DNA of 64,000 nt from Anoplolepis gracilipes (GCF_047496725.1 NC_132971.1:16734001-16798000); one strand, 5' to 3'; positions 12,377-26,250 are shown, counted from the first letter of the stretch. Translations and numbers: made by a program. The notes: generated by a model not told the origin, from the sequence alone.

Positions 12377-15031
12377 CCATTTTAAAGTGTGGCAATCTTG
12401 TTCTACAAGAGAGTCAGAAGGTAAGTTTTTACCTTAAACTACATATATCATAATCCTTGATCGTTCAAAGAAAGAGTTTTAGTATAAAAAAGTAATGAGA
12501 AATTTATGTTACAAAATTTTGTACTGATTGATTGAGCTAAATATTTCATAGCTTCTCAAAATACAATAAGATGTTAATTAAAAAATATATAAGCAAAAAA
12601 AAAAAAACATTTCTTTGAACAATTTCTCAATTTTGTGCATTTTGTTATAACTCAAGGAAGGACCAGACATACTTGGATTGTAATAATTCGACAATAATAC
12701 TAACAATCGTCAGTGTTATTCTAATGTAAATAAATAAAAGCATTAAAATAAAATAAATATAATTTAAATATAAATATAACTGGTCACTCCTTAATACAAC
12801 AGCAAAATTATTATTGAGCACTCTAATTATTACTTGATTCTTAGTATACTAACCTGATGTATCTATATGATCAAGCTCGATAATTTGTGCAATAAAACAA
12901 AGAATGGTGAAAAAGTTAATAGTTATCTATTTGTTTTATTCATTAAAAGTAATTGGATCGATATCTAGATACATTAGTACATTGACACTTACATTAGTAT
13001 ATTGACACTTGGCCATGCTGAAAATCTATATACATTAATGAAGAATATTGCAATACATATGAAATTGTGAAATAATATCTTGCACCAATGTAATATCTTA
13101 TTTCGTTTCATTTCTCTATATATTGCATATATAGTGTAATTTTTTTTAGCTAAGAAAAAAGAAAATTATATTTTTTACTATTTCTAATTAAACATATTTT
13201 TATTAAATATTACTCATATTTTTAATACCTTGTGGGTTGAATATATGGCCTTGTGAGTTGTAATATTACAAATTGTAAGTTTTTGTGGAAAATTGCCTAA
13301 CAATTCACACAAAAAACTTACAAACATGTATATCATCATGCATTGCATTGAAAAGCGGCTAAGATATTTAAGTAAATTCTTATGATATGTCCACAGAAAA
13401 AAAAACTGATACGATGGAAAAAAAAGAGAAAGAAAAACATCATGTCAAAAGAAAAAAAAGATTGGACAAAGATGGGCACAATTAATCATATATATTTGAT
13501 TTAATAATCATCACATAAAAATACAGATGTAGAACAGCGATCATTCACTATTGTAGTTCAATTAATTTTTGTTAAAGCTAAAATATACTACTTTAGTAAA
13601 TTCTAATGAATTAAGTTAAATTTTTTGTATCCGCCTTTAAAAAAATTTTTTCAGAGTTTCTTATTTTGCTCTTTGTTTAATCTATATATACTTCACATAA
13701 TTATATTTTGTATATTTAACAAAAAAAAATATGTACACTTTATATAATAAAGTAAATAATAATAAAGTAAAATTTCAATTATAATATTATTTAAATATTA
13801 AATAATAATAAATGATTAAAATAGTCAATTTTTTGTTTATATATTATATACATTATACATTGATGGAATATTTACTGATTAACTACACTTTATGCACATA
13901 TATATAAATAGTTCAATGATAAAAATTTGTGTGAATCATATATTCTAAATATAATTGTTGACAGCATATTATCCTTTAAAATATGTATCCATCTGAAAAA
14001 TTTTATATATGTATATACACTCAAAAACAAAAACTGATGAAACACCTTAATAATTCACATTTCAATATAAAATTATTGATAATAAATTTGTATGCAAAGC
14101 ATGTTTGTATTTTAGTGTGCTATCATTTTTTATATAACATGATAGATATAATTGTGTAGGAATATCTATATATAAGAATATAATATCCACATATTATTAA
14201 GGCTGATACATTAGATTATTATAGCAATGATAGATAGGAGAAAAAATTGGAGACGAATAATAATATCTATTAGTATTGACAATTGAATAGATCATTATTT
14301 AATTAACTATTGCTATGTTATAGCACAAATAAATCTACTCGATATGAAAATGCACTGTCAGTTTTATAAAAATATTATGAAAGAGTAAAAAATTGAACTA
14401 CAAAAAGTGAATGTTTAGAGTAATATCATATAATTATAATTTGTAGTAAATTTTGTATGCATGATAAGTGAAAGTTGCACCCCAAACAATTATAAATTAT
14501 TAGTTGTGTATATAAGTCTCATGTGATTATACACTACATATATTTTTCACATCTGCAACTTTCATTTATTCAATACTAACTCTCTATACATTTTCAATTT
14601 TATCTTAAATATTATTGCTACTAATTTGTAAGATGCGTGTCAAATGTTTCTGAAATATTGATCCACTGTGTTAGGAGGAGAGCCGACTTTCAACACATTA
14701 ATGATCGAGCCACATTTCGTAATGTTACTTCCATGTCGCTAAGTATTTTGCAGGTGCAGCTCAGCATCAGCATCAATTCAGTGATAATACAAATTTCATG
14801 AACAATTTTTACGTTTCATTAATAAAAAAAAAATAATGACATGTGTAATATGAAAATGTAAAATGAATGGATAAATAAAGACTTTCTTGGCTTATTTGAG
14901 CACTTTGTGTATTTCCACATAGGGAAAGCAAGAGAAAGAGAGAAATATACTTTTTACATTTATTTATATCTTATTATATCTATTATTTATGTAAACATTA
15001 TAAAATCGATAATGGATTGATATGTAATAAA

Positions 15032-15141
15032 CAAGATTGAGAAGTAACATGTAATGGAAAAAGTAACTTTGATGTATTTTTCGGTAATAACTAAATTAAA
15101 ATTGGCAACAAGTTACTTCTAAAGTAACTTTCCCAATCCTG
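15032..15141. mobile_element. Short inverted-repeat element
   Basis: The left end CAAGATTGAGAAGTAAC faces the right end, whose reverse complement reads CAGGATTGGGAAAGTTACTT; internal AAGTAACTT blocks also pair. The right arm carries about 13 bp that the left arm lacks. The CAGGATTGG-like terminus suggests a hAT-related MITE, but I could not find a convincing 8-bp target duplication. Confidence 0.5.
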
Positions 15142-16156
15142 ATAATATAGTTAAAAAGAATAGAGAAAGGCAGCACAACGCATAGAAAATGGTGTAGCAT
15201 GTTTATTTAACATTCAGTACCGTTCAAATCGGCATTCCTTACATTTTAGATATCAACAATGTAATGATATCAGAAGAATAAATTTTGTTTATATAAATTT
15301 GTAATATTTTAATAACAGATATAATCTAAATATTAATATGTATATTTCTTTCTTATTACAAACTCTGATTTCTTGTATAATCTCTGAAGGCATGTAATGC
15401 ATAATCAATTTCAAGATATTTTTTGTCATTATTATATAATTATAATATCAATATAATATAATAATACTCCGTGAAGTATAATAATTATTAACAAAATAGA
15501 TTGAAGATCTGAATTTGAAGAATTAAAATAGGATACATTAATAAAATAATAATTATTTCAACACACACTATCACACATATATCCCATAATTTTTTAAATT
15601 ACATTAAAGCAAAGATTAGTGTATCTTGTAGAAAACATATACAATTATATGTGTATATATCATTCACACAAGAGATTCTAGTCTAAAATTTCAGATTATA
15701 TTAAATGCATTATAACCAGACATTAAATATCTACAAAAATAATCTTTAGACTATACATCTTTTTATTAGATATATATATTAAATTAGTTATCCATAGCTA
15801 ACTATTAATAAAATTTTCATTAAAATTGTAAGCATATAAATTAGTTAACTTATATAATTAGTATATTGATATTTTCTTGACACACAGACGTATTGATTAT
15901 TATATCTGTTATTTAAATATATTATTAATGAATCATTTAATTTAAGAGAATAGTTAATTAGACTAGAATCTCATTTGCAAGTCCAACATTCAATATTTAT
16001 TAAATAAATCATAAAAGTATAAATACATCTCGGAATATTACAAACATACTACGTCGATATTTCTGTGATTCTCTTCAACAGTTTTATATATCTATATAAA
16101 ATTTTTAATGTTAAGTTATAAACAAAATTTTTAAATCTATTATAAATATTAATATA

Positions 16157-16762
16157 TACAAGGTATTCCATTTTAAAAGATCCATGCAATTATCTCAATA
16201 TATTTCCTACTTTTTTTATACAAATTGATTCTTTGCGATATTCTGCAGAAAAAATTATAGAGGTGTGAAACTCAATACTTTACGAGACATTTCAAATTTT
16301 AGTTTAACATAATTTTGCATAAATTATGAAAAAATATCTCGTCAAATATTCATTTTTCGTTAAATTTTCATTTTTATCTTGCCTCAATACTTTTATGCAT
16401 AGAATAATGAGAGAAATTAATCGATGTAAAGGAAACATATATTTGTTTTTAAGAAAAAGTATGAATTTGCAACGAACAATTACATATTTTTTTAACAATT
16501 ATGTTTATACAAAATTATGTTAAACTAAAATTTGAAATATCTCGTAAATTATTAATTTGTTTACCATCATACCCTTATAACTTTTTCCAGAATGTTGCAA
16601 GGAATCAATTTGTACAAAAAAATTAAGGTAGTTCTATTTAAAAAAACAAATTTTGTCAAAATTGATCTGTGTATATCCAACATATGTTCCTCTTCGAGCC
16701 AAATAACTTTGTACAGGTTTTGAGATATATGGGTGGATCTTTCAAAGTGGGATACACTGTAT
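16157..16762. mobile_element. Foldback element with long inverted arms
   Basis: A roughly 606-bp palindromic element. The left arm (16157 to about 16320) and right arm (about 16505-16762) are inverted copies: TTTCAAATTTTAGTTTAACA near 16288 faces its exact complement near 16515, and the ACAAATTGATTC block near 16220 faces its counterpart near 16605. The right arm has about 100 bp (16640-16740) with no counterpart on the left. Outer ends read TACAAGGTATTCCA and, reverse complemented, TACAGTGTATCCCACTTTG, with a possible TA target duplication. There is no transposase frame; it is a Tc1/mariner-style or other foldback MITE. Confidence 0.7.
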
Positions 16763-17340
16763 AAGTGTTAATAATAATATAAATTGTTCAAATAGACAAA
16801 TTTGCAGCAGGCATGTAGATTGCTTTTTTTTAAATCACATATTCCTTTTTTTATCATATCCTTTTTTTTTAAGTTACAATAGGGTCCTTATATTGATAAT
16901 TCTCTTTATATTAATTTTTAGTATTTCTTCTTTTATGCCACTTCACATTTACATTATTATCATGTGATCATGTGCACATGTCTCTTTTTATCGTTGCTTT
17001 CTCACTCTACACTCACATAATAAGGCAAATATGAAATGGTAAAACAACATGAAAGGAATAGTGCTAAATAGAAAATTGTGTAATGTACAGTAACCGATAC
17101 AGAGACTCTATTATACATATATGTATAATATGTATAATATTGTATTATTATTATATGTTTTGCGATTTAAAGTTACAAATTGATTGCCTATCTGTAATTA
17201 TAACTTATTCCATAAAATTACTACTACAAACACTCTGAATGTTTTTCCAGAATTAATTTTACAAAAGACAACACACTCTGTGTAGCACAGATATATTTTT
17301 CAATTCAGATCTTCAATTTAGATCTAGTGAGTTTAGTCTC

Positions 17341-17391
17341 ACACACACGCGCGCGCGCACACACACACACACATACACACACACACACATA
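17341..17391. repeat. (CA)n microsatellite with CG interruption
   Basis: A CA dinucleotide run interrupted by CGCGCGCG, probably in the zyg-11 3' flank. Likely length-polymorphic. Confidence 0.9.
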
Positions 17392-17608
17392 TCTCGAGAT
17401 ATTAACTCAACTGTGATTAAAATATTTTGGACTTATTTGTAATTTGATTGCAATCTGTCTTTCTGATAAATATGGCCATATCATGGCCATATAATTTTTA
17501 TATTTATTTGGTCTAAAGAATAAGATATACGATTGCACTAAAATAAACATTGACTAGCATATCATGATACTTAATTTTTAGATTTTGAAAAGCAACAGAG
17601 CGCTATTG

Positions 17609-17813
17609 TTAAGAATTTAATTCAAGGGTTTCCAAAATTGATTGACATAAATTTTGCAAAAAAGTTGTGAAAGTTGCTTGTTTTGTATATCCTGTATACG
17701 TCTTTTCAAGTTGCTTTAACGTTTCTACTCCTCCTTCCCTAATTAACATTACACAGTAGCGTTTTGCTGAAAAATAAGCATACAATTATTATTATTATAT
17801 ATTTTAATAATCA

Positions 17814-17846
<33 letters not shown>

Positions 17847-20800
17847 ATTTATACATAAAATGTAATTTTCATAAGTTTCGGATAAAAAAGCATTAAAAAT
17901 ATAGACATATTTTTAAATTTGCAAAAATATTAATTCCTGATTTTAATATTGTGACTTGGTATTAAAATTGAGGATATGTTAGAAAATCCTTGATGTAGTG
18001 TATATATTTCAATAGTTCTCTTAAAATTCTCATCTTTTTTAATAATACCAATTATGTTTAAAAAATTATTCTTGCTATAATCTAAATAATTACCAATATA
18101 ATTATTTTGCTAGAATAGTATATTCATTGGTTTTTTAAATTTTTATATTGTATCATAGAATAATAGGCTATTAAATTTTAATAGAATCTATGTTACAAAA
18201 TAATATCTTAAATATAATTCTTTTTAGACTTACGATTTTTTGTGCATACATGATGAATTGCCCATACTGCCCAGAGCTGAACAGGATATGCATCTGTACA
18301 ACGTAATAATGGAAAAAATGGTTGAAAACTACGATAGGCAACCATCTCTCCTTGTGGTGTTTGCCAATGAGTTACAGCATGAACCAGTTGATCCAACAAC
18401 TGTTCCCGACTCGGCTGCGATGGCATATTATCCCAAGATCGAGAACCATCACTAAGCAAATGTGCAGCAATACCAGCTGCGAAATATGATACATCAATGT
18501 GCTCAGAGTCGAGCAGCATAGAAAGCATTTTTATAAATCGAGGTTGCATAAGTCGTGGTCTCAAATGATCAACCTAAAATTTTTAATGCAAAGAATATGT
18601 GCCTTGAAACAATGTCATTAAAGATACGATATCTAATTGTAAGTGTACAAATTTATTGTACATTTAGTATAAATTTTGATACAAACCTCTGCAATATTGT
18701 TTAATAGACCAAGAACCTTAGTTTCTACGCTGGATTCTCCTTGAAAGCTATCCAATACCTTGAGAAATAATTCCATTCCGCCTTCGTCAAGAAAGACTTT
18801 GCATGTAATAGCACTTTCATCCGTTAAATTCCATAGAGCACTTAATGTAAATTTCATTGTAATATCTACTAGTTTAGATTCGACTTTAGATCTAACCATT
18901 GCAAGCAATTTCAACATGTATTGTGGTTGTGCGCCAAGCATAGAGGTTTCTACAGTTGATATCTTTGCTGCTAGTATTGAGCAAATAGCCACAGACATAC
19001 GGTTCATAGATGCATCCTCAAATGTTGATAAGCAATTCATAACTAATCTTGCACATCTGTTAAAATAAAATTCTATTTTTAATATTTATTTATACATATC
19101 ACGAAAATATTCACTATGATTTTATGCTGACATTTCAAAACAGAGTTTTTCAATCTATATATATATATATATATATATTGCTATTAAGATTATTTAATTT
19201 GTGTGTTGAATTATATATTCTCTTTTATCATATGCTCAACTCCCATTTACAAAACAAACTTCTTTGTATAATAATTTACAAGATTATATTATATATTATT
19301 CTTGAAAATATATATGTGTATTACAAAAAGCTCTGTAAAAATATTAATAAACAACTGAAAGCTATAAAGACCATAATTAAATTTTCAGCATATATAATAA
19401 TGTTATTTTTGAATTATATATAATTACCTATATTTGTCAAATGCAACATCCTGTAAGATTCTATCACTGCATAAAGTCAATAGTGTGTTTTTTTGAAGTT
19501 GATGATTAGTTGGATATGATTCCATTGCTAATAATGTTAATTCGACTATTTGTTTAAGTATTGACGGATGAATCATAAGAGCTAATTCACCCTTGGTGAG
19601 ATTATAGATACAAGCAGTAGCTGCCATTTGTACACGGAACTCCTGTGGATGCTCTCTCATTCCAGGTAACACTAACTTTATCACATCGACTCGTGGTTCG
19701 AGAAAATTTGGTGTTAAACGAAATAAATTAAACAAACACTTTTGAAGATATATTGGTCTGTATGTATACCTTCTAAGAGCTTCCAAAATTTGAGATTCTG
19801 TTGCTGTACCACTAATCTGAAGCAAAAGATACACTTATTTCACATACTAATTTATTTTCTTAATTAAATCTTTTTTCCTTTGTCAATGTTGAACCGTTTT
19901 TATCAATTTAATACTATTGATTATTTATAAATTACTTTGCATATTCTTTTTATTTTTTAATTATACTGATAAGAGGATAAATAATAAATATTTTTTCAAC
20001 AATGCACATAATTTTACATTAATGCAAATGGAAATTGTGATTATTTATACATATATAATAAAGCTATATTATGCATAAACACTTTTGATATAAATACCGA
20101 TAGTTTAATAATTTTTTAATAACAGATACACATTTGAAAATATATTTTAAAAATGTAAAATATATAATGTGCAATACATAGTATAATATATTATAAATAA
20201 TAAAGAAGTACAAAGCAAAAATAACAAGAGATAGAGAATATACGAAAAATGTCAAGTAGTTTGTATAAATAATAGTTATAACAATAATATTACTCTATAC
20301 ATATCTAAAGATATAACGAGTGTAATATTACACAATTATGAATTCCAACTTTTTTTGCATATATGAAAGTAATATATATAAAGTATATATATAAACAGTA
20401 AATATATAAAGACAATATGCTTGCATAATTAATTTTAATATTATGTCAACACTTACAACAAGATCAGGTCTATAATCTTTATGTGTCGAATCTATGAAAC
20501 TTTCATCATAACAAGCATCAGAATGCACTAGTCCCAGAAACCTCAAATGTACATGTGATACAATAAAATTTTTTAAATCTTTCGAATTTATATCATCTTT
20601 ACCTATATAAAAAATATTACAATTAATAAAAAAATCTCTTGTGTCGTTAATAAATAATTTCATAAACAATTACCAGAATATCGTGTATATAAATATTCGA
20701 GTATATAAATATCACTCTTTACTCACCTGACAAATCTAAAGTCATCAAATAAGGCATACAATTAAGAGCTCTTAGAAAATCTGTTATTTTTGGCTTAGCT

Positions 20801-21935
20801 GGTGCAAACACTTCAAAACCATGTGGATCTTTCTCATCGGAAATGTCTAAATGCCTTAATTCATTTAACTCCAGTAATACTGGTATTAAACTTCCACACC
20901 CACTTATCTTTAAATTGTACATATGTAATGTCTTTAAACGATCTTTACATTTTTTTAATGGTGTTATATCATCAACTCTTGTACAAGATATATCTAAGCT
21001 TTCTAAAAGAGGAAGATCTTCGACTACTATGTCCAAGCCATGTTTATTAAATTCTGTTCCTGAGACATTCAAGGTGTGAAGTGCCTTTAATTTGTTTAAT
21101 GTTGCAATATCTACCATGCGTTGTCTATAACACAAAATATGTGTGTAATGTTATAAAATTATCAACTATTTTAAGAATTTCCTATAACTCAAAAATGTTA
21201 TAATGTGTATGAAAAACTTAATAACCTTGAAAAATCCATAAAGCTTCCTTTAGCTACACTTAGCGATCTAAGATTTTGTATACTCCAATCACCTAAACAG
21301 CTAATTAAATCATTAACAGTTATTTTAAGTCCATTTACTATTAATTCTATAACTTTATGTTGCTTAAGAACACTTAAGCCTTTAGCTGATAATGTCGACG
21401 CGTCTTTCAGTCGTACATGCCTAAAAGAAAATTAAAAATCGTCATAAATTTTTTTCTTTTAAATACAGTCAAGTCTCATTACCTTAATCTAGTGGTCTTG
21501 GAGTCAAAGAGTGTAATTGTCAAGTCAGACAACGTTTTCTTTTCACATAGGTTGGATAATAATTGCTCCGACACTTCAGCTGGCAAAAAAACATCTGGAT
21601 GCCTAAACGTGAGCCGAGTTGCAAAGGAGTTGGAGGAAACATCGTTAGACGACGTTCTACTTATTATAGGATCAGCTTTTACGCTATTCCAGACATCTTG
21701 TTGATCTAAAATTTATGCTGCTTTAATTCTGCAAAATTTGCAACGTACAGTTTTATACAAATATAATTTTATACTTACTGGCAATAGTGCTATTATTGGG
21801 AGTACTGGAAGAATGTAGACCTGTATCACCGAGATGAACCTCGCACAAGTCTAGAACGTTCCCACAGATGAAATCGATACAAACCTCCTGGAGACTTCTT
21901 GGAGACTCGAACATTTTATATTTCTGTGCTGTCAT
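17609..21935 (-). CDS. ZYG11B: ZYG11B-like CUL2 substrate receptor
   Basis: Homologue of zyg-11/ZYG11B, the substrate-recognition subunit of a CUL2 E3 ubiquitin ligase; human ZYG11B and ZER1 recognise N-terminal glycine degrons. Nine exons on the minus strand: 21779-21935, 21483-21705, 21226-21420, 20727-21124, 20457-20602, 19428-19816, 18687-19056, 18234-18573 and 17609-17766; every junction is GT-AG and phase-consistent, giving 791 aa (human 744). N-terminal SLQEVCIDFICGNVLDLC fits the VHL-box region; leucine-rich repeats follow (LESLDISCTRVDDIT, LRHLDISDEKDP, LMTLDLSG); then ARM/HEAT-like repeats (QMAATACIYNLTKGEL, LQKNTLLTLCSDRILQDV, LSALWNLTDESAITC, VLGLLNNIAE, VSYFAAGIAAHLLSDG, EMVAYRSFQPFFPLL, VQLWAVWAIHHVCTKN, then RYCVMLIREGGVETL). 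The blocks are closer to ZYG11B than to ZER1. The first Met is chosen at 21935; Met8 is an alternative. Confidence 0.95.
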
Positions 21936-22052
21936 TTAATAATTTCTTTTTCTCTATTGACTTTTTATAGAATATTAGCCAGCATCTGTGTATTCACAAT
22001 CTCGTACCTTTAAAGTGCAACATTAAAAAAAATGCATCAACACTTTGATATA

Positions 22053-22057
<5 letters not shown>

Positions 22058-22090
<33 letters not shown>
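22058..22090. repeat. (CA)n microsatellite
   Basis: Uninterrupted CA dinucleotide run just upstream of the zyg-11 start region. Confidence 0.95.
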
Positions 22091-22655
22091 CTTAATTTTT
22101 TAAGATTTGAAATAAATTATACCCGCGCATATTAGATCATATGGTGTCCAAATGGGATGGTACAAAGCGGAAAAATTTTCTTCCATGTCAAAACGTCAAC
22201 GTATGTCAAAATAACGTCACGTGAATTGTGAGCGAATTAGTTGTATAAAAAAACTGTACACTTTCTCGAACTTTCCTAATCGAAATTTAATATTAGTGGG
22301 GCAAAGTTAGCATATTCCTACCAGTATAGCTCGGATATGATAGAATTTTAAATATTATGATTACGTAATAATAATTTCGCACACGAAAGTAGAGAAATAC
22401 TAATATACTAACTAAACATTACCTATTGCGCATTAAAATGGAAGATAACCGCCATTAATTCGAAATCACCTCAATTGTTGAATTCTGTGTAAGAGGAATT
22501 TAATGTCGAGTCCAAATACGACACTCGACTACGAAATAACGAGAATAAAACTCTCTAAAATAACCGCGAAAAATTGTGAATTCTCATCTGTGATGAGGAC
22601 GCCATATTGACTCGTCAAATGTCAAAACAGACCAAAAAAAGAGTACAACCACAAC

Positions 22656-22726
22656 CGTCGTCACCGTCATCATTGTCGTCGTCGTCGTCGTCGTCGTCGT
22701 CAGCGTCGTCGTTGTCGTCGTCATCG
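22656..22726. repeat. (GTC)n trinucleotide repeat
   Basis: About 70 bp of GTC/TCG triplets with a few variants, in the CpG-rich divergent promoter. One plus-strand frame reads it as a serine run, but that frame has no homology and no splice context, so I treat it as a regulatory or 5' UTR microsatellite. Confidence 0.85.
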
Positions 22727-23951
22727 GTGCAGTGCAATACAGTCGTACCGATTTGTGTTGCATATATTATGAATATATTATATTATTATATTGCAACGCA
22801 CACGCGCGACGCGCGACAATAGCGCAATAAAACGAATCGTCCTTTCTCGACTGACGGCCGATCGCTGTCAGCTGATTTTGGCCGCCGCATGAGAATTGGA
22901 GTAAACGTCAATTTCTCGATTTTGTTACGTATATGACGTATATACATACGTATAGATACCTCGATGAGAACGTTGTCGATGTCGTGACATCCATTGACGC
23001 CGCTTTATTACCCATATTAATCGCGCTCGCGCGTACAACGTTCCGATTTCCATGTATGAACATGCAAGTGACGGGCCGCGATCGTTGACGCAACTGTGGT
23101 AGCGGTAGCGTGAGAGAAGAGATCCGTTTAGGTCCGTCGCTCTCGTATAGTCAGTTGGTTATTGACACAATTGCCAATATGGCGGTAAAGTGAAAAAGGC
23201 TTGTGCAGGATGCATCGTGATCTCATTCTCGTGCAGTGAGAATTTTCCCAGGTAACCTGCCTTATTATCGATGTGCGACACAATTGATACGTCAGTCAGT
23301 TCGTAGATTCTCTTTGATATATCTCTACATTTTCTCTTTGCAGTTTCTTTCAACTTTATATATCTACATATATATTTTTCGTCGATATTTGTCCTAATTC
23401 AAGTATGATTTAGTAATTGTCTCAATAAATCAAATTGTCAATAAGGAAACTTGGGGATAATCGATCTTTACGTAAAGAATGTGGAAAAATATTTCATGAA
23501 CAGTTTAATTGAACTCTTTTATCTTATCTTAAGAACGATACAATACATGTTTATGTCTTTTAAACTTAGTGTTATTAATGCACATTCGAATAAGGGTGAA
23601 AATAAAAGTTTTTATTAATTTTATTTATATAACTTTGATTATAGGTTCAATAAATATCTCTTCAAATTTTAGGTAGTCAGAAATCTTTTTAAAAGTTTAT
23701 AAAAAAATAAATGGCTATATTTTTTATATTATATTTTGTATATTTTTACGTTATTTTATTTAAAGAAAAAAAAATATATATAAAATTTGAGCTAATAATA
23801 TATAATTAATTTTGATTGTTTTAAGATTTGATCTGAGACCTGTCGCTGGCAGCTATAACCATGGTATGAGCCTCTCGTCAAGTGAAGTAATGTTAGACAA
23901 TAGTTACCATTCTTAATTGCTCTGTATCCTTTACTTGGACTTCTTTGAAAG

Positions 23952-26250
23952 ATGCCAAGTTTACGGAAGAAAGTGGCTGGTTTCATGCGCCAACTATCTA
24001 TTAGCAACTTGGCTGGAGCTGTGGAGAGTATAGGACTTGGGGAACACTCACTTCAAAGTCCGCAATCATTAACTCAGGAATTTCCTGGTGGCTGTTTCAT
24101 CACACGCTATCTCAATGGGTAAACATTAAAATTAAAAATGCAATTAGATACAGTTAATTGATTGTAATATGCATGTATAAAAATGAAACTACATGTTTTT
24201 GCCTGAATGATATGCTTTAATATTTTCTTGTTCTCTTCTAATATAATATTATATCGACATTCTTAGATTAGAAACAAAACAAGAAGGACCACCAATTTTA
24301 CACGGCCGAAATCCAGAAGAATTGCCAAGTAAACAACTCGAAAATTTTCAAGAAAATGAAGAAATATTTGCAGCTTATACTGGTCCCGATAGTGGTCTTA
24401 CGGCAGTCAATCTTCAACAGAAACATTTAAGTATTAGTGATACTGATATAGATTACATTGATATGCTAGATCAAAATGAGCAATATAGAAGTGGTGAGTT
24501 TAGAATAGAGATTAATAAAGCATCTTTGTTTTTATATTATTTTAAAGTAAAGATATACAAAACTTTGCAGGATCAACAACATCAAATATTAAAATTGCTG
24601 GAGTTACCGATTGGTTTAAGCCTCATGAAAACGCACATGGAATTGCAACTACATTATATGAGAAAAATCCTACAAATAATACTAATAATGGAGAACCAAT
24701 AGCCGATTGTTTCGGCATAGTGGCAAGACCAAGTTCTGCCATATTAGCTCTTGCAGATGGTGTCAATTGGGGTAAAGACAATAATATCTAAAAAAAATAA
24801 AGAATAAATTGACATAAATAGAACATAAGTCAAGTATAAAAATACAGAAGTTTAGTTTAGTAAACTTATTTATAACTTTACTATATATTTGATAAAAGAA
24901 GGTATCTTCAAGTTTTTTCAGTTCAAGTTTTATTTATTAGAAAATCATTCAATAATTCACAACAAAAAAATAACTAGTTCTGGTTCTTTTTACATATATT
25001 TCTTTATTTACGTATAATAAAAAGTCAACTTTGGTTTGCCATTGGTCTCAATCTATTTTAATTGAATATTATAAGATTGATATTTCACAGTCAAAAGTTT
25101 TAGGTACAAAAGCGAGTATAGCAGCCAGATCTGCGGTTCATGGAAGTATAGAATACTTGAACCAGGCTCTATTCTGCCCGACTATAAATAGCGAAATGAC
25201 AACAACAAAGGATGTATTTATAGCATTGCTTCGTTCATTCCATGCAGCACATTCACTGATTCTTCAGGAACAAGGAATGCTCACTACCTTAACAGTATGC
25301 ACAATCCTTCCACTGCCAAGTTCAAGTACTGATACAAATATATGCCAGAAGAAATATATTGCCTGTACCTGCAATGTTGGTGATAGTTTAGCTTATGTAT
25401 ACTCAAGGTATATATATTTTTATTATACATATATCAAATTATAAATTGCAGCATATAATATGCTAGGTCTTTGATAATCACCCTTTATGTAAAAATGAAA
25501 CAGGAAAACTGGTGTGAGAGAGATAACACGAGGATCTCACGATATTCATTGCATGCGAGACATGCGAGATGCCTTAGGAGCTCTAGGTCCAGTAGATGGC
25601 TCTAATCCTGAATTGAATAATTTAACGCTGGCCATAACAGAAGTTGAAAGAGGAGATATAGTATTTTTGACGAGCGATGGAATTTCAGATAATTTTGATC
25701 CTGTAGTGGGAAAATTTGCAGTTTTACCAAATTACAGTAGTGGTGCTGACGCCATGCTAAAAAGTTATGATGCAAGATCAAAAACGCGTCGAAAATCCAC
25801 AGAAAATCTCCGACATACAGAATCAAGTAATAGTAATAATGTAAATAGCAACAATTTACCGGTAGTCGAAGCTTATCAAAGACACGAACTCACACTATTG
25901 AGGATGGAAGATCTATTGAAACGTGGAGTTTCTGGAGAAGGGCCGCCATGCAATAGTGCCAAACATCTGTGTGAACTTCTTTTAGACTTTGCGGTAAATG
26001 TGCAATTTTTAAGTGATATTTTTTGCAATACATTAACTTTTGCTGTACCCTATAGGTGCGCATAACTGCTGCAAAAAGACGAATTCTAGAAGACACGGAA
26101 TTGTATTATGCACAACATAAAGATGGTCAATTAATACAGCTCTCGAAGCAAGAGCAGAGATCTCGAAGAAAAAAGACACTAGAAAAGATATCTATGATAC
26201 CTGGCAAGCTAGACCATGCAACAGTTGTAGCGTATGTAGTTGGATCCTAA
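23952..26250 (+). CDS. PP2C-like domain protein, CG9801 type
   Basis: Protein phosphatase 2C (PPM)-fold protein resembling Drosophila CG9801; substrate unknown. Six exons: 23952-24118, 24267-24493, 24571-24771, 25104-25407, 25504-25993 and 26056-26250, in phase throughout, 527 aa. PPM-like motifs: AILALADGVNWG (D194), where canonical PP2Cs have a DGHGG-type motif; ARSAVHGSIEYL; CNVGDSLAYVYS (D292); DIVFLTSDGISDNF (D358); and KLDHATVVAYVVG (D516), the usual terminal Asp. Metal-binding Asp positions therefore seem kept, but the first motif is atypical, so activity is uncertain. Residues about 385-420 are a Ser/Asn/Arg-rich linker (KTRRKSTENL, SNSNNVNSNN) inserted in the domain. An alternative reading is a TAB1-type pseudophosphatase. 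It is transcribed divergently from zyg-11; the 3' UTR probably extends several hundred bases past 26250. Confidence 0.87.

Larger units (their letters stand above)
12377..17608. other. Pabp2 3' UTR and gene-poor interval
   Basis: After the Pabp2 stop the sequence is AT-rich with no supportable coding exons. It contains a 21-bp tandem doublet near 12971-13013 (ACATTAGTA...TTGACACTT), two inverted-repeat elements (15.0 and 16.2-16.8 kb) and a (CA)n tract at 17341-17391. Because zyg-11 ends at 17609 on the minus strand, part of the right side is probably its 3' UTR. The small overlapping frames at 16.3-16.5 kb lie inside the foldback element and are not convincing genes. Confidence 0.6.
21936..23951. 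promoter_or_regulatory. Divergent promoter of zyg-11 and the PP2C-like gene
   Basis: About 2 kb separates the two divergent start codons. The centre (22.8-23.2 kb) is the most CpG-rich part. A TCAGT initiator-like motif at about 23150 is followed by a good donor (TTTCCCAG then GTAACC at 23252), suggesting a 5' untranslated exon of the plus-strand gene; acceptors near 23826 or 23850 would join it to the start codon at 23952. Near 22205-22222 are adjacent ACGTCAC and CACGTG (E-box) motifs. Two simple repeats lie here and are listed separately. Confidence 0.5.

Noticed and set aside
16304..16523. Overlapping sense and antisense frames of about 65 aa
   Set aside because: They fall inside the foldback element, so each strand mirrors the other; no transposase motif is present.
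22607..22822. Serine-rich 71-aa frame
   Set aside because: It is produced by the GTC repeat and lacks homology or a splice context.
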